A DNA stretch of 64,000 nucleotides from contig NZ_JARXUZ010000001.1 of the NCBI RefSeq assembly GCF_029893365.1, positions 992,001 through 1,056,000 on the forward strand, given 5' to 3'. Position 1 is the stretch's first letter, and every line of letters starts with the position of its first letter. This DNA is from Cryobacterium sp. CG_9.6. GTDB taxonomy: Bacteria > Actinomycetota > Actinomycetes > Actinomycetales > Microbacteriaceae. The position numbers and the translations under genes were made by a program. Below are positions 48,694 through 57,726 of this stretch, piece by piece. The notes beneath the pieces were generated by a model. The model did no database searches, was not told the origin of the DNA, and saw only the letters and a program-made list of their open reading frames with translations.

Positions 48694-50378
48694 GCAATGG
48701 CCTCCCTGGCCGTGGTGGTGAGCGCGTCGTCTGACGCGGCGTGCGCAGGCCGCAGCGACGATGACCGCTGCATGGTCCAGTACCGGGACTGAGCCAGGTT
48801 GGCCTGAGTCAGCGGAAAATCGGCGCGATGATGCGCGCCGCGTGACTCGGTTCGGGCGAGCGCCGCCGCCACGGCGAGTCGGGCCAGATCCAGGAGGTTG
48901 CGATCCTCGAGCTGCCGAACGTCGAGTGTGTCATCGGTTTCGTTCGCGGCCCACGTGGCCAGGGTCTGTGCGGCCTGTTCGAGGCCGGTTCCCGAGCGGT
49001 GAACGCCGGCGCTGTCCCACATGAGGTTCTGCAGTGCCGCACGGGAGAATTCCGTCTGCAGTGGGGCCACCCGCTGTGCCTCGGCGACAAGGGAAATCAC
49101 GGGGGAAACGACTGGTGACGTGCCTGGCAGCGGGGTGGTGCCGGCGGACTCGGCTGCCTCACCGGTGGACTGATCAGCAGCGTGATCGGCGGAGAAGGCA
49201 CGCACGGCCCGGTCGGCGAACACAGCGGCCTCGAGCAGCGAATTGGAGGCCAACCGGTTGGCACCGTGCGCGCCGGTGCGTGCAACCTCGCCCACGGCGA
49301 AGAGCCCGGGAAGAGTCGTGCGACCCCACACGTCGGTCGCCACCCCGCCCATCCAATAGTGCGCTGCCGGCGCCACGGGAATGGGTTCGACGGCCCAGTC
49401 GAGGCCGGCGGCGAGGCACGCGGCCGTGATGGTGGGAAAACGCGTCTCGAGCAGATCGCGACCGAGGCCGGTAGCGTCGAGAAACACGGGTTCGCCGTGC
49501 TGCTCGGCCATTTGGCGGGCAATGGCCCGGGCCACAACGTCACGAGGGGCGAGTTCCTCGCCGGGAACACCGAGCATGAAACGCTCACCCTTGCGGTTCA
49601 CCAGCACCGCACCCTCGCCGCGCACGGCTTCGGACACGAGCGGGCTGCCCGCCACGGCGAGTGCGGTGGGGTGAAACTGGTAGAACTCCAGATCGGCAAC
49701 GGATGCCCCCGCCCGCCACGCCGCGGCCACGCCGTCGCCCGTGGCAACGACCGGGTTGGTCGTGTGCCGAAAGAGCGTACCGGCGCCGCCGGTGGCGAGG
49801 ATGACGGCATCCGCTTCGATGGTGAGCCGTTCGGCGTCGGGGCCGAGGAGATGCGCGCCCGTCACGCGGCCAAGTTCTAGCGTGAGATCGATCAGCATCG
49901 TGTGCTCGAGAATACGTATTCCCGTGCTGGAATGTAAGGCGTCTGCGGCCGCCGCGCGCTGGCGGATAGTCGCCACGAGGGCCGCCTCAATGGCCGCACC
50001 GGTGGCGTCTCCGCCGGAATGCAGCACACGGGACCGCGAGTGGGCGGCTTCCAGGCCGCGGGAGACACCGGATTCGTCGCGGTCAAAGTCCACGCCGAAG
50101 CGAATGAGGTCACGCACCCGTGCCGGCCCCTCGGAGCACAGCACCTGCACGGCCTGCGGATCGCACAACCCGGCACCGGCCTGCACGGTGTCGAGCGCGT
50201 GCGCCTCCACGGAGTCATCGGGAAAGAGGGCAGCCGCAATGCCGCCCTGGGCATATCGGGTATTGCTCTCCGGGAGTGCCGCCTTGGTCACGAGCGTCAC
50301 CCGGTGACCGGCGTCGGCCGCTCGAACGGCGGCGGTGAGTCCGGCGAGGCCGCTCCCGACCACAATCACCGAGGCCAT
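48687..50378 (-). CDS. nadB: L-aspartate oxidase
   Basis: A 563-residue flavoprotein oxidising L-aspartate to iminoaspartate, the first step of NAD synthesis. The FAD-binding N-terminus is VVGSGLAGLTAAVRAADAG. Further motifs are SNTRYAQGGIAAA, HSGGDATG, DAVILATGGAG, FYQFHPTAL, SEAVRGEGAVLVN and HYWMGGVATD, followed by the C-terminal helical domain (TEFSRAALQNLMWDSAGV). ATG at 50378 shares its A with the nadA TGA stop, so translation is coupled. The spacer at residues 400-420 (Ala/Thr/Ser-rich) is longer than in E. coli NadB. Confidence 0.94.
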   Translation of the reverse strand: MASVIVVGSGLAGLTAAVRAADAGHRVTLVTKAALPESNTRYAQGGIAAALFPDDSVEAHALDTVQAGAGLCDPQAVQVLCSEGPARVRDLIRFGVDFDRDESGVSRGLEAAHSRSRVLHSGGDATGAAIEAALVATIRQRAAAADALHSSTGIRILEHTMLIDLTLELGRVTGAHLLGPDAERLTIEADAVILATGGAGTLFRHTTNPVVATGDGVAAAWRAGASVADLEFYQFHPTALAVAGSPLVSEAVRGEGAVLVNRKGERFMLGVPGEELAPRDVVARAIARQMAEQHGEPVFLDATGLGRDLLETRFPTITAACLAAGLDWAVEPIPVAPAAHYWMGGVATDVWGRTTLPGLFAVGEVARTGAHGANRLASNSLLEAAVFADRAVRAFSADHAADQSTGEAAESAGTTPLPGTSPVVSPVISLVAEAQRVAPLQTEFSRAALQNLMWDSAGVHRSGTGLEQAAQTLATWAANETDDTLDVRQLEDRNLLDLARLAVAAALARTESRGAHHRADFPLTQANLAQSRYWTMQRSSSLRPAHAASDDALTTTAREAIAC

Positions 50379-51709
50379 CAGGCGCGCCCGGCGAGTTGGG
50401 GCTCGGGCACGACGACGGGCGGGCGGGCATCCAGCATCCGTTCAAGAGCCACCTGCGCGAAGACGGCAACATCCGCAGCAACCTGGATTCGGTTGAGCAC
50501 CTCGGCGGGGCGTTCCGCGGTGCCGACGAGACCTTCGAGCACCCAGGCCAGGTAACCGGCGTGAATGCGGTACATGGTGGAGCACGGGCAGATCACCGGG
50601 TCGAGGCAGAAGATGGTGTGCTCCGGGTGCTGAGCCGCGAGGCGCTGCACGAGGTTGATCTCGGTGCCGATCGCAAACGTGGATCCCGCGGGGGACGCGG
50701 CAATAGCCTTGGCGATGAAGTCGGTCGATCCGGCTGAATCCGCCGCATCGACGACGGCCATCGGGCACTCCGGGTGCACAATCACCTGCACGCCGGGGTG
50801 TGTGTCGCGCGCCTGCGCAATCTGGTCCACGGTGAAGCGGCGGTGCACGCTGCAGAAGCCGTGCCACAAGATAACGCGGGCGTCGGCCAGTTCGGTGTCG
50901 GTGCTCCCGCCGAGCGGCTTGCGCGGGTTCCACATCGGCATCTGCTCAAGCGGCACGCCCATAGCCTTGGCGGTGTTGCGTCCGAGGTGCTGGTCAGGGA
51001 AGAACAATACCCGCTGACCGCGTTCGAAAGCCCACTCGAGTACGGTCTGCGCGTTTGACGACGTGCACACGATACCGCCGTGCTCCCCGCAGAATGCTTT
51101 GAGGGCGGCGGAGGAATTCATATAGGTGACGGGAATCACGGGAACCCGACCGGAGGCATCCGCGGCGGTTCCGTACAGGTCTTCGAGCTGCTCCCAGCAC
51201 TCGGTGACCGAGTCCAGATCGGCCATGTCGGCCATCGAACATCCCGCGGCGAGGTTGGGCAAAATTACGGCCTGCTCGGGTCCGGAGAGCAGATCGGCGG
51301 TTTCGGCCATGAAGTGCACGCCGCAGAACACGATTGCCTCGGCCTCGGGGCGGCTCTTGGTGGCCTGGGCCAACTGGAACGAGTCGCCAATAAAATCGGC
51401 GTGCTGCAGAACCTCGTCGCGCTGGTAGAAGTGGCCAAGAATCACCACCCGGTCGCCGAGCGTGGCTTTGGCCGAGCGGATGCGGGCATGCAGTTCCTCC
51501 TGCGACGCCCGACGGTACACCTCCGGGAGCTCGCCCTGACGTGGTGAGCCGGTGGGAATGACGTCACCCATCGATGAACCGGGTCCGTAGGAGGGTGCGG
51601 CGGAGTCGAATTCCCAGGGTGCGGTGGCCAGGTCAGGGCTGCACGTGCTGCCCGATACGGCGCCGGTGCTGATGAGCTGGATGGTGCGGTCAACCGATGC
51701 AATAGTCAT
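50378..51709 (-). CDS. nadA: quinolinate synthase
   Basis: A 443-residue 4Fe-4S enzyme joining iminoaspartate and dihydroxyacetone phosphate to quinolinate. Conserved pieces are ILGHFYQRDEVLQHADFIGDS, the cluster Cys regions AAGCSMADM, HPECPMAV and CPCSTMYRIH, VTYMNSSAALKAFCGEHGG and FFPDQHLGRNTA. An N-terminal extension of about 60 residues precedes the core, as is usual in actinobacterial NadA. ATG at 51709 follows AGGAGAACGC. First gene of the NAD operon; 80 bp upstream ends a Nudix-type putative regulator on the same strand. Confidence 0.95.
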   Translation of the reverse strand: MTIASVDRTIQLISTGAVSGSTCSPDLATAPWEFDSAAPSYGPGSSMGDVIPTGSPRQGELPEVYRRASQEELHARIRSAKATLGDRVVILGHFYQRDEVLQHADFIGDSFQLAQATKSRPEAEAIVFCGVHFMAETADLLSGPEQAVILPNLAAGCSMADMADLDSVTECWEQLEDLYGTAADASGRVPVIPVTYMNSSAALKAFCGEHGGIVCTSSNAQTVLEWAFERGQRVLFFPDQHLGRNTAKAMGVPLEQMPMWNPRKPLGGSTDTELADARVILWHGFCSVHRRFTVDQIAQARDTHPGVQVIVHPECPMAVVDAADSAGSTDFIAKAIAASPAGSTFAIGTEINLVQRLAAQHPEHTIFCLDPVICPCSTMYRIHAGYLAWVLEGLVGTAERPAEVLNRIQVAADVAVFAQVALERMLDARPPVVVPEPQLAGRA

Positions 51710-51789
51710 TGCGTTCTCCTGGATACTGGGGACTTCTCGTGCGAGGGATGTGCGAAGACGGTAAAGAGCGGGGTGGAGTGAGGGCGTCG

Positions 51790-52500
51790 CTATGCACCCG
51801 GTGGTGCGGGTACCCCCGACGGACCGTGCTCGGTGAGGGTGGGGGAGTCGTCATAGCGGTAGAGCCGAGCCGGGCGATGGCGAGCGCCGGCAACGTGGTG
51901 GCCGGTGTCGACGAGGGTGCCGGAAGACTCGATGGTTCGACGAAAATTGGCGGGATCAAGCGGTTTGCGCAGCACCGCCTCGTGCACCTCGCGAAGCTGG
52001 GTGAGGGTGAAGGTTTCACCGAGAAAAGCGTGGGCAATGCGGGAATACTCCACCTTGGTGCGCAGTCGCCACAGGGCGTACTCCACGATGTGGTTGTGGT
52101 CAAAGGCCAGTCGGGGCAGTTGGTCGGCGGCAAACCAGCGCACGTTCTCGCCCTCGGCGGCGCGGGCAGCCTCGTCGGACTGCACCAGTGCCCAGTACAC
52201 CACCGACACCACGCGGTGCCCGGGCGAACGGCCCACGTCACCGAAGGTGTAGAGCTGTTCGAGATAGGTGGGGGCGAGGGCAGTGGTTTCGTGCAGTGTG
52301 CGCGCGGCCGCGTCCGAGAGCTGCTCGTCGTCGGGCAGCCAGCCCCCGGGTAGCGCCCACTGGCCTTCGTGCGGCTGGCGGGTGCGTCGCACGAGCGGCA
52401 GCCAGAGTGTTTTGGGCGTTGAGGTGTCGTCTGGCCGCAGCGCAAAGATCACCGTCGACACGGCGAGCGTGGCGTGATTCACTGCGGGCATGAGCGACAT
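51790..52500 (-). CDS. Nudix-fold protein with degenerate Nudix box, NrtR-type regulator candidate
   Basis: A 236-residue protein. An N-terminal Nudix domain (about residues 12-150) is followed by a winged-helix-like C-domain (FTLTQLREVHEAVLRKPLDP, NFRRTIESSGTLVDTG). That combination and the FRR motif are those of NrtR, the ADP-ribose-sensing repressor of NAD genes. The Nudix box reads GWLPDD-E-QLSDAAA-RTLHETTAL: the catalytic RE and EE pairs are RT and ET, so hydrolysis is probably lost while ligand binding may remain. It lies directly upstream of nadA on the same strand. The ATG at 52500 lacks a clear ribosome site; an ATG at 52491 is an alternative. Confidence 0.8.
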   Translation of the reverse strand: MSLMPAVNHATLAVSTVIFALRPDDTSTPKTLWLPLVRRTRQPHEGQWALPGGWLPDDEQLSDAAARTLHETTALAPTYLEQLYTFGDVGRSPGHRVVSVVYWALVQSDEAARAAEGENVRWFAADQLPRLAFDHNHIVEYALWRLRTKVEYSRIAHAFLGETFTLTQLREVHEAVLRKPLDPANFRRTIESSGTLVDTGHHVAGARHRPARLYRYDDSPTLTEHGPSGVPAPPGA

Positions 52501-52608
52501 CCAGGGGTAAAGGTCGAAATGACTCTAACTGATGACGCAATCCTATCGCCCAACAACGTCCCATCGGCACCGCACAGATGTTTCCCAGCGGATGCCCGGG
52601 TGCGTGTT

Positions 52609-53358
52609 TTACCGAAGCGGTGCGGTTTGCGTGACCGGCCGAGAACGGCGCACGCCCATGCCGGTGAGTCCCCAGAGCGTCACCCGCGCCATGGCTTCCA
52701 CAACAATGCGTCCGCTCATCTTTGATGAACCGAGGGTGCGCTCCACAAAGGTGATGGGAACCTCCACGACCCTCAGCTGTGCCCGCACGGCGTGCAGGAG
52801 CATGTCGATCTGGAAGCAGTAGCCGAGGCTTTCCACACTCGACAAGCGCATCTCCTCGAGGGCGTGTGCGGAGTACACCCGGTAGCCGCCGGTTACGTCG
52901 CGCTGCGGCAGACGCAGCAACACGCGCGAGTAGATGGAGCCGCCCTGGGAGAGCACGCGGCGGTGCCAGGGCCAGTTCTTCACGGCTCCGCCACGAATCC
53001 AGCGGGACCCCATGACGACATCTGCATCGGCAGCGGCGGTCAGCAGGCGGGGGAGCTGTTCCGGCAGATGTGACCCGTCGGCATCCAACTGCACGAGCTG
53101 GTCATAACCGTGCGATAAGCCCCAGCCGAAACCTTCGAGGTAGGCAGCGCCGAGACCGGTCTTCTCTGTTCTATGCAGAACGTGAACGCTGGCATCCGCA
53201 TCGGCGAGTGCGTCGGCGAGCTCACCGGTGCCATCGGGTGACGAGTCATCGACCACGAGAATGTGCGCGGCGGGCACGCTGGAACGCATCCGAGCCACGA
53301 TGAGTCCAATGTTTTCGCACTCGTTGTAGGTCGGAATGATCACCAGAGTGTGACCCAT
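52609..53358 (-). CDS. polyprenol monophosphomannose synthase (GT2)
   Basis: A 249-residue GT2 enzyme moving mannose from GDP-mannose to polyprenol phosphate at the cytoplasmic face. The N-terminal LVIIPTYNECENIGLIV, VDDSSPDGT, QLDADGSHLPEQLP (DxD) and GSRWIRGGAVKNWPWHR are the DPM1/Ppm1 signatures, with TGGYRVYSAHAL later. No C-terminal membrane domain is present, as in soluble DPM1-type enzymes. ATG at 53358 follows GACGAGGTAACTC. Divergent from a GT87-type mannosyltransferase gene, its likely consumer along with the PIG-V-like protein at 1993. Confidence 0.9.
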   Translation of the reverse strand: MGHTLVIIPTYNECENIGLIVARMRSSVPAAHILVVDDSSPDGTGELADALADADASVHVLHRTEKTGLGAAYLEGFGWGLSHGYDQLVQLDADGSHLPEQLPRLLTAAADADVVMGSRWIRGGAVKNWPWHRRVLSQGGSIYSRVLLRLPQRDVTGGYRVYSAHALEEMRLSSVESLGYCFQIDMLLHAVRAQLRVVEVPITFVERTLGSSKMSGRIVVEAMARVTLWGLTGMGVRRSRPVTQTAPLR

Positions 53359-53698
53359 GAGTTACCTCGTCATTTCGATAATGGTGGTGCAATTCACAAG
53401 TATGGACTTTACAACTGTGAATCCCTGATTTTTCCCGGTTTGAATCTGTGTGCCCACGGGCGATTCGTGATTCGCCGGACCGATGGGACGAGCGTAAACC
53501 GCTTTATCTATTCTTCGCGAACCAGGACGGGAACGGTTCCAGTCGGGGGCGGGCACCGACGCCGAAAGTTATCAGCAGTGACACAGAGTATTCAGATGCT
53601 GTACAGACCCTAAGCCCCCGTCGGGGCAATTATCGTCTGGTTAGACTGCCCAGAATAATCACCCACCAGGGTGCCGTCACGACGCTGAGGTGAGTCAC
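53359..53698. promoter_or_regulatory. 340-bp divergent intergenic region with inverted repeat
   Basis: This long gap between the mannose synthase and mannosyltransferase genes holds both promoters. ATTCACA (53392-53398) and TGTGAAT (53416-53422) form a perfect inverted repeat with a 17-base spacer, just upstream of the minus-strand gene. Near the plus-strand gene, GTTAGACT and AGAATAAT are possible -10 elements. No reading frame with a credible protein is visible. The region is less GC-rich than its surroundings. Confidence 0.5.
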
Positions 53699-55051
53699 AT
53701 GCATTCTGTTGTGGAGCAATTTGACCGTCGCGTGCTCGATGTTCTGACGCCCGAGCGGCGTCAGCGACTCCAGCAACCCCGAACTCTGGTGCTCGGGTTT
53801 CTGGCCCTGCACAGCATCTTCCTGTTTGCGCTTCTTCCCACGATTCTTACCGGCCGCGTTCTGGGGGACCTACCGCTCTATCGCATCTGGGCGGAACTTG
53901 GCCTGAACCACGAGGTGTGGCAGGGTCTCACCGTGGAGTGGGTGTATCCCATTGGCGCACTCGTGCCCATCACTCTGGCCGGACTTGCCGGACCGCTCCT
54001 CTACCAACTGTTGTGGTTCCTCATGACGGTGGTCCTCAACGGCGTGGCCGTTGCTGCACTGACGTCAAATCTTCGGCGTCCGGGCGGCTATCCGGCGGCC
54101 TGGGTGTGGTTGGTCTTCAGTTTCATCCTGAGTCCGGTGGGGCTCCTGCGCTTGGAGGGCCTCACGGCACCGCTTGTCATTGCCGGACTGGTTTTTCTGG
54201 CTACTCGGCCGGTGCTCGCCGGTGTGCTGCTCAGTGCGGCCACATGGATCAAGGTGTGGCCGGCAGCCGTCGTGCTGGCCGTCGTCGCGGTATCCCGGCG
54301 TCGACTCACCATCATTCTCACCGGAGCTGCGGTCACGGCCGTGCTGGCGGCATCCGTCACTCTGCTGGGCGGCGCTCAATTTCTTACCGGCTTCGTCACG
54401 ATGCAATCGGATCGGGCACTGCAACTGGAGGCACCGGTCACGACGCCGTGGGTGTGGTTAGCCGCGATCGGGCACCAGCACACCACGATTTACGAAAACC
54501 TTGATATTTCGACCCGTGAGGTGACCGGACCCGGAACGGCCTTCGTGGCGCAGATCATGACGCCGCTCATGTTCCTCGTTATCCTCGGAATCTTCGTGCT
54601 GCTGCTGCTCGCCCTGCGCCACACGAAGGATTCCTCGGGGCTGTTACTCATGGGGGCACTCGCGTTGGTCGGTGCGTTCGTGGTGTTCAACAAGGTGGGC
54701 TCGCCGCAGTACATGCTGTGGGTTGCGCCGATTGTTGCCGTGGGTGTGGCTCAGGACTTACGGCTGTGGCGTATCCCGGCATATCTGATGGCCGTCATCG
54801 CCGTGCTGACAACGCTCGTTTTTCCTGTCTTCTACCTGCCGCTCATTGCCGGGGATCCCTTTGCCGTGTCGCTGCTCACCGGCCGGAACGCGCTGCTCGC
54901 GGTGCTTTTTGCCTGGTCGGTCAGGATGCTGTGGCGCATGGCTTGCGGTCGGGTTCCTGTTCGTGTTCCACTGGCGGCGCATCCGCTCCCCAACCTCGTC
55001 CAAGGTCGAGCGTTTCGCGCACCGAGCGGTGAGGGGCATCGGCGCGGGTGA
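53699..55051 (+). CDS. GT87/DUF2029-type membrane mannosyltransferase
   Basis: A 450-residue membrane protein with roughly ten helices. Between the first two helices, the loop LPLYRIWAELGLNHEVWQGLTVEWVYP carries the tyrosine/acidic pattern of GT-C enzymes that use polyprenol-phosphate-mannose. FNKVGSPQYMLWVAP in the second half is the typical GT87 signature. The reaction therefore takes place on the outer face, probably adding mannose to a lipoglycan or protein. ATG at 53699 follows GAGGTGAGTCAC. It is divergent from the donor-making synthase. The C-terminal 30 residues are basic and cytoplasmic. The acceptor is unknown. Confidence 0.78.
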   Translation: MHSVVEQFDRRVLDVLTPERRQRLQQPRTLVLGFLALHSIFLFALLPTILTGRVLGDLPLYRIWAELGLNHEVWQGLTVEWVYPIGALVPITLAGLAGPLLYQLLWFLMTVVLNGVAVAALTSNLRRPGGYPAAWVWLVFSFILSPVGLLRLEGLTAPLVIAGLVFLATRPVLAGVLLSAATWIKVWPAAVVLAVVAVSRRRLTIILTGAAVTAVLAASVTLLGGAQFLTGFVTMQSDRALQLEAPVTTPWVWLAAIGHQHTTIYENLDISTREVTGPGTAFVAQIMTPLMFLVILGIFVLLLLALRHTKDSSGLLLMGALALVGAFVVFNKVGSPQYMLWVAPIVAVGVAQDLRLWRIPAYLMAVIAVLTTLVFPVFYLPLIAGDPFAVSLLTGRNALLAVLFAWSVRMLWRMACGRVPVRVPLAAHPLPNLVQGRAFRAPSGEGHRRG

Positions 55052-55163
55052 GCGCGGGCCACCGTTTGTCCCGATTCTTGACCCTCAGAATGAAAGCTGA
55101 GCTGTGGTTGCAACGTCGGTGAACGTCTGCCGGCAGCATCGGCCGGACGGCTAGGCTGGCCAA

Positions 55164-56009
55164 ATGGCTGATGAGCGCTCGAGCATCCCCCCTTCGCCCG
55201 GCACACCTCCGGGGATCGGGTTCGGCGTGGCGCAGTTTGCGCCGGGTACCGATGAAGCGGCAAACCTGCGTCAGATGCGTCGTCTTACCGCGCTCGCCGT
55301 GACCCGGGGTGCCGCCGTCATTGTTTTTCCCGAATATTCGTCGTTTTGCGAGGTGCCCCTGGGTCCGGCGTCACTCGCTGCGGCGCAGTCGCTCGACGGC
55401 CCCTTCGTTCGGAGTCTCGCCCACCTTGCACGCGAGTTGTCGGTGTTCATCGTGGCGGGCATGATCGAATCAACTGACGACGTGGCGCGCGTCGCGAACA
55501 CGCTGGTGGCCGTTGACCCCCGGGGCGCGGTTGTGGCGACCTATCGCAAGCTCCATCTCTACGATGCCTTTGGTCAGCGGGAATCCGATCGGGTGCAAGC
55601 CGGCGACATTGAATCCCCCCAGACCTTCGCGGTTCAGGGCCTGACCGTGGGGATGCAAACGTGTTATGACATCCGCTTTCCCGAGGTGTCCCGGAGGCTC
55701 GCGGATGCCGGAGCCAACGTGATTCTCGTGCCGGCCGAGTGGATGCCCGGGCCGCTCAAGGAGCAGCACTGGCGGGTTCTCCTCACCGCGCGGGCTCTGG
55801 AAAACACCGTCTATGTCGTGGCGGCCGATCAGGCACCACCAATCGGAGTGGGCCAGAGCATGATCGTTGACCCCATGGGCGTTGAACTCGTGACACTCGG
55901 TGACATGGCCGACGTGGCCGTGGCCTGGTTAGCACCCGAGCGCGTTGCCGATGTTCGCCACGTGAACCCGTCGCTCTCCCAACGCCGGTTCCGCGTTTCG
56001 CCACTGTAG
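55164..56009 (+). CDS. nitrilase-superfamily carbon-nitrogen hydrolase
   Basis: A 281-residue amidase-like protein with the Glu57 (VFPEY), Lys129 (YRKLHLYD) and Cys167 (QTCYDIRFPE) triad intact. The YRKLHLYDAFG and QTCYDIRFPE sequences place it near the Nit/omega-amidase and deaminated-glutathione amidase branch, although the substrate is not certain. It has no membrane helices, so it is not an apolipoprotein N-acyltransferase even though it lies near the polyprenol-mannose synthase. ATG at 55164, 112 bp after the mannosyltransferase gene. Confidence 0.87.
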   Translation: MADERSSIPPSPGTPPGIGFGVAQFAPGTDEAANLRQMRRLTALAVTRGAAVIVFPEYSSFCEVPLGPASLAAAQSLDGPFVRSLAHLARELSVFIVAGMIESTDDVARVANTLVAVDPRGAVVATYRKLHLYDAFGQRESDRVQAGDIESPQTFAVQGLTVGMQTCYDIRFPEVSRRLADAGANVILVPAEWMPGPLKEQHWRVLLTARALENTVYVVAADQAPPIGVGQSMIVDPMGVELVTLGDMADVAVAWLAPERVADVRHVNPSLSQRRFRVSPL

Positions 56010-56032
56010 CGCCGGTTACCCGCAGAAGCTCA

Positions 56033-56422
56033 TCAGCCCAAAGTGGCCTTGGTCGCCCGCGAGGGGGCTGCCGCTCGAATGTTGGTGGACGGCTCCGTGC
56101 GTAGCGGTAAGTTCTCGGGTTCGCCCGGGGATCTCTCCTCACCGGTCACGATCAGGCCCTGCGAACTGTTTGCCGACCGGGTGAGCTGCGCGATCCAGAC
56201 CGGATTGATGCTGGGCGCGTGTCCGCCCGAAAACTTGAAATACAGCGGGATGGCAGGATTCAGCCAGGCGGCGCTACGACCATCGCCGACGACGGCAGCA
56301 TCACGCCACGAGAGGAGGAAACTCTCTCCCCGGCGCAGCTTCTGAATAATCACGACCTGCAGGTGGGCGAGAACGCGATCGTCGAATTCGACCACAACTC
56401 GGTCGTACGTGAGGGAACCCAT
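56033..56422 (-). CDS. DUF7882-type small protein
   Basis: A 129-residue protein beginning MGSLTYDRVVVEFDDRVLAH, followed by QVVIIQKLRRGESFLLSWRD, WLNPAIPLYFKFSGG and INPVWIAQLTRSANSSQGL. This pattern is common and multicopy in Microbacteriaceae and is catalogued, as I recall, as DUF7882; it is sometimes mislabelled ATP-dependent DNA ligase. It is not a ligase: no KxDG motif is present. The ATG at 56422 follows GGAAAGCAACAC; the longer frame to 56476 is unlikely. The C-terminal 30 residues are basic/acidic and variable. The function is unknown. Confidence 0.75.
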   Translation of the reverse strand: MGSLTYDRVVVEFDDRVLAHLQVVIIQKLRRGESFLLSWRDAAVVGDGRSAAWLNPAIPLYFKFSGGHAPSINPVWIAQLTRSANSSQGLIVTGEERSPGEPENLPLRTEPSTNIRAAAPSRATKATLG

Positions 56423-56526
56423 GTGTTGCTTTCCGTGATCGCGCGTGGAGCCGGTAACGGTGAAAGCAACGCTCACACAGGCACACAGCCGTAGTGTTCA
56501 CAGTTTGACTCTTTTGGGGGTCAGGA

Positions 56527-57549
56527 TCAAGTATTTTTGTGAGTTTGTCTGTCCCCCGCCAGGCCGAGCGCACGCACCACCTCACAGGGTCGCTCAAGAT
56601 GACCGAAGTGACCGGCGTTGGCGAGAGTCACGATGCTGAAATTGGTGATGATGGCGCGCAACCGGTGCGCATCACTCGCCGCGACAAAGACGTCCCGGTC
56701 GCCGACGCTCGCGCGAACCGGACAGACAATGCGCGACCACGACGCCACGGCGTCGTATTCGCCGGCTCGCGCCGATGCCAGGCTGAATCCGTGTGGGCGC
56801 ACTTCTCTCGCGAACGCAGCAATCACGCTCGGGTGGATGCGACCGGCGTGACGAAAGAGCGGGGACACCACGCCGCGCAGCAGATGCAGCCGATCGAGAC
56901 CGGTGACCAGTGCGCGGCCCGGAGTGCCGGCGAGGTGCAGCAGCCGCATCACCTGCAGCAGCGCCGTGTATCCGGGCAGAAGCCTGAACAGGGCGACAGG
57001 GTGGCGAACGCTGTCGATCACCGAGAAGGTGGTGGCAGAAACGAGGCCCACCGACACGGTGGCGCGCGTTTCGGCTGCCGCGAGCTGCAGGGCAATGAGG
57101 CCGCCCATGGAGTGGCCGACCACGTTCCACCGGCGGTAGCCCAGAGCCCGGGCAATATCAGCGATCGTGGCGGCCATCGTCTCAATGGTGAGATCGGAAG
57201 TATCGGCGGGCAGTGGGGTGTCGCCCCACCCGGGAAGATCCGGGATGATCAGGTCTCTGAGCTCACTGGTGCCTAGACGCCGACTGTCCTCGCTCGCGGC
57301 CTGAAGCAGGGGCGTCCAGGTGGTCCACGAACCCGCCGCACCGTGAAGCAGAATCGTGGCGGTGTCATTGTCTGTGCGCCGGCCGTGGCGAACCCAAACG
57401 GATGCCGAGCCGGGACCCAGTCTCATCGCACTGGTCGTCAAACCAAACCGGCGTGCATCTGTTGCCAGTGCGAAGGGGGCATAGCCCGAGGTGCGCACCG
57501 CGGTCGGTTCGGCGTGCCGCGCAGCGTGCTGAGAGAGGACGGAGGTCAT
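56527..57549 (-). CDS. alpha/beta hydrolase
   Basis: A 340-residue alpha/beta-hydrolase fold protein. The oxyanion region is LLHGAAGSW, then PDLPGWGDTPLP, the nucleophile elbow GHSMGG, the acid in VGDRDVFV and the His in AGHFGHLERP. The Ser-Asp-His triad is intact. The sequence resembles general esterase or epoxide-hydrolase-like proteins, and the substrate is unknown. The ATG at 57549 begins MTSVLSQHAARHAEP; the longer open frame reaching 58266 runs into the divergent reductase gene and is rejected. Confidence 0.83.
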   Translation of the reverse strand: MTSVLSQHAARHAEPTAVRTSGYAPFALATDARRFGLTTSAMRLGPGSASVWVRHGRRTDNDTATILLHGAAGSWTTWTPLLQAASEDSRRLGTSELRDLIIPDLPGWGDTPLPADTSDLTIETMAATIADIARALGYRRWNVVGHSMGGLIALQLAAAETRATVSVGLVSATTFSVIDSVRHPVALFRLLPGYTALLQVMRLLHLAGTPGRALVTGLDRLHLLRGVVSPLFRHAGRIHPSVIAAFAREVRPHGFSLASARAGEYDAVASWSRIVCPVRASVGDRDVFVAASDAHRLRAIITNFSIVTLANAGHFGHLERPCEVVRALGLAGDRQTHKNT

Positions 57550-57726
57550 AACCCTTATTCGGTGCCCCTGGCCGGGCGGATTGCTCGGCACACCACACGA
57601 TGAATGCGGGGGATTCTCAGGGAGGAATAGTGAGCGCGGCAGGCTGTTGTGTTTCGAGTGCTCCGCAGTGACCGACGTTTTCACCACAGCCTCGGTCGGC
57701 GGCACAACCAACAGAAAGAGACTCCT

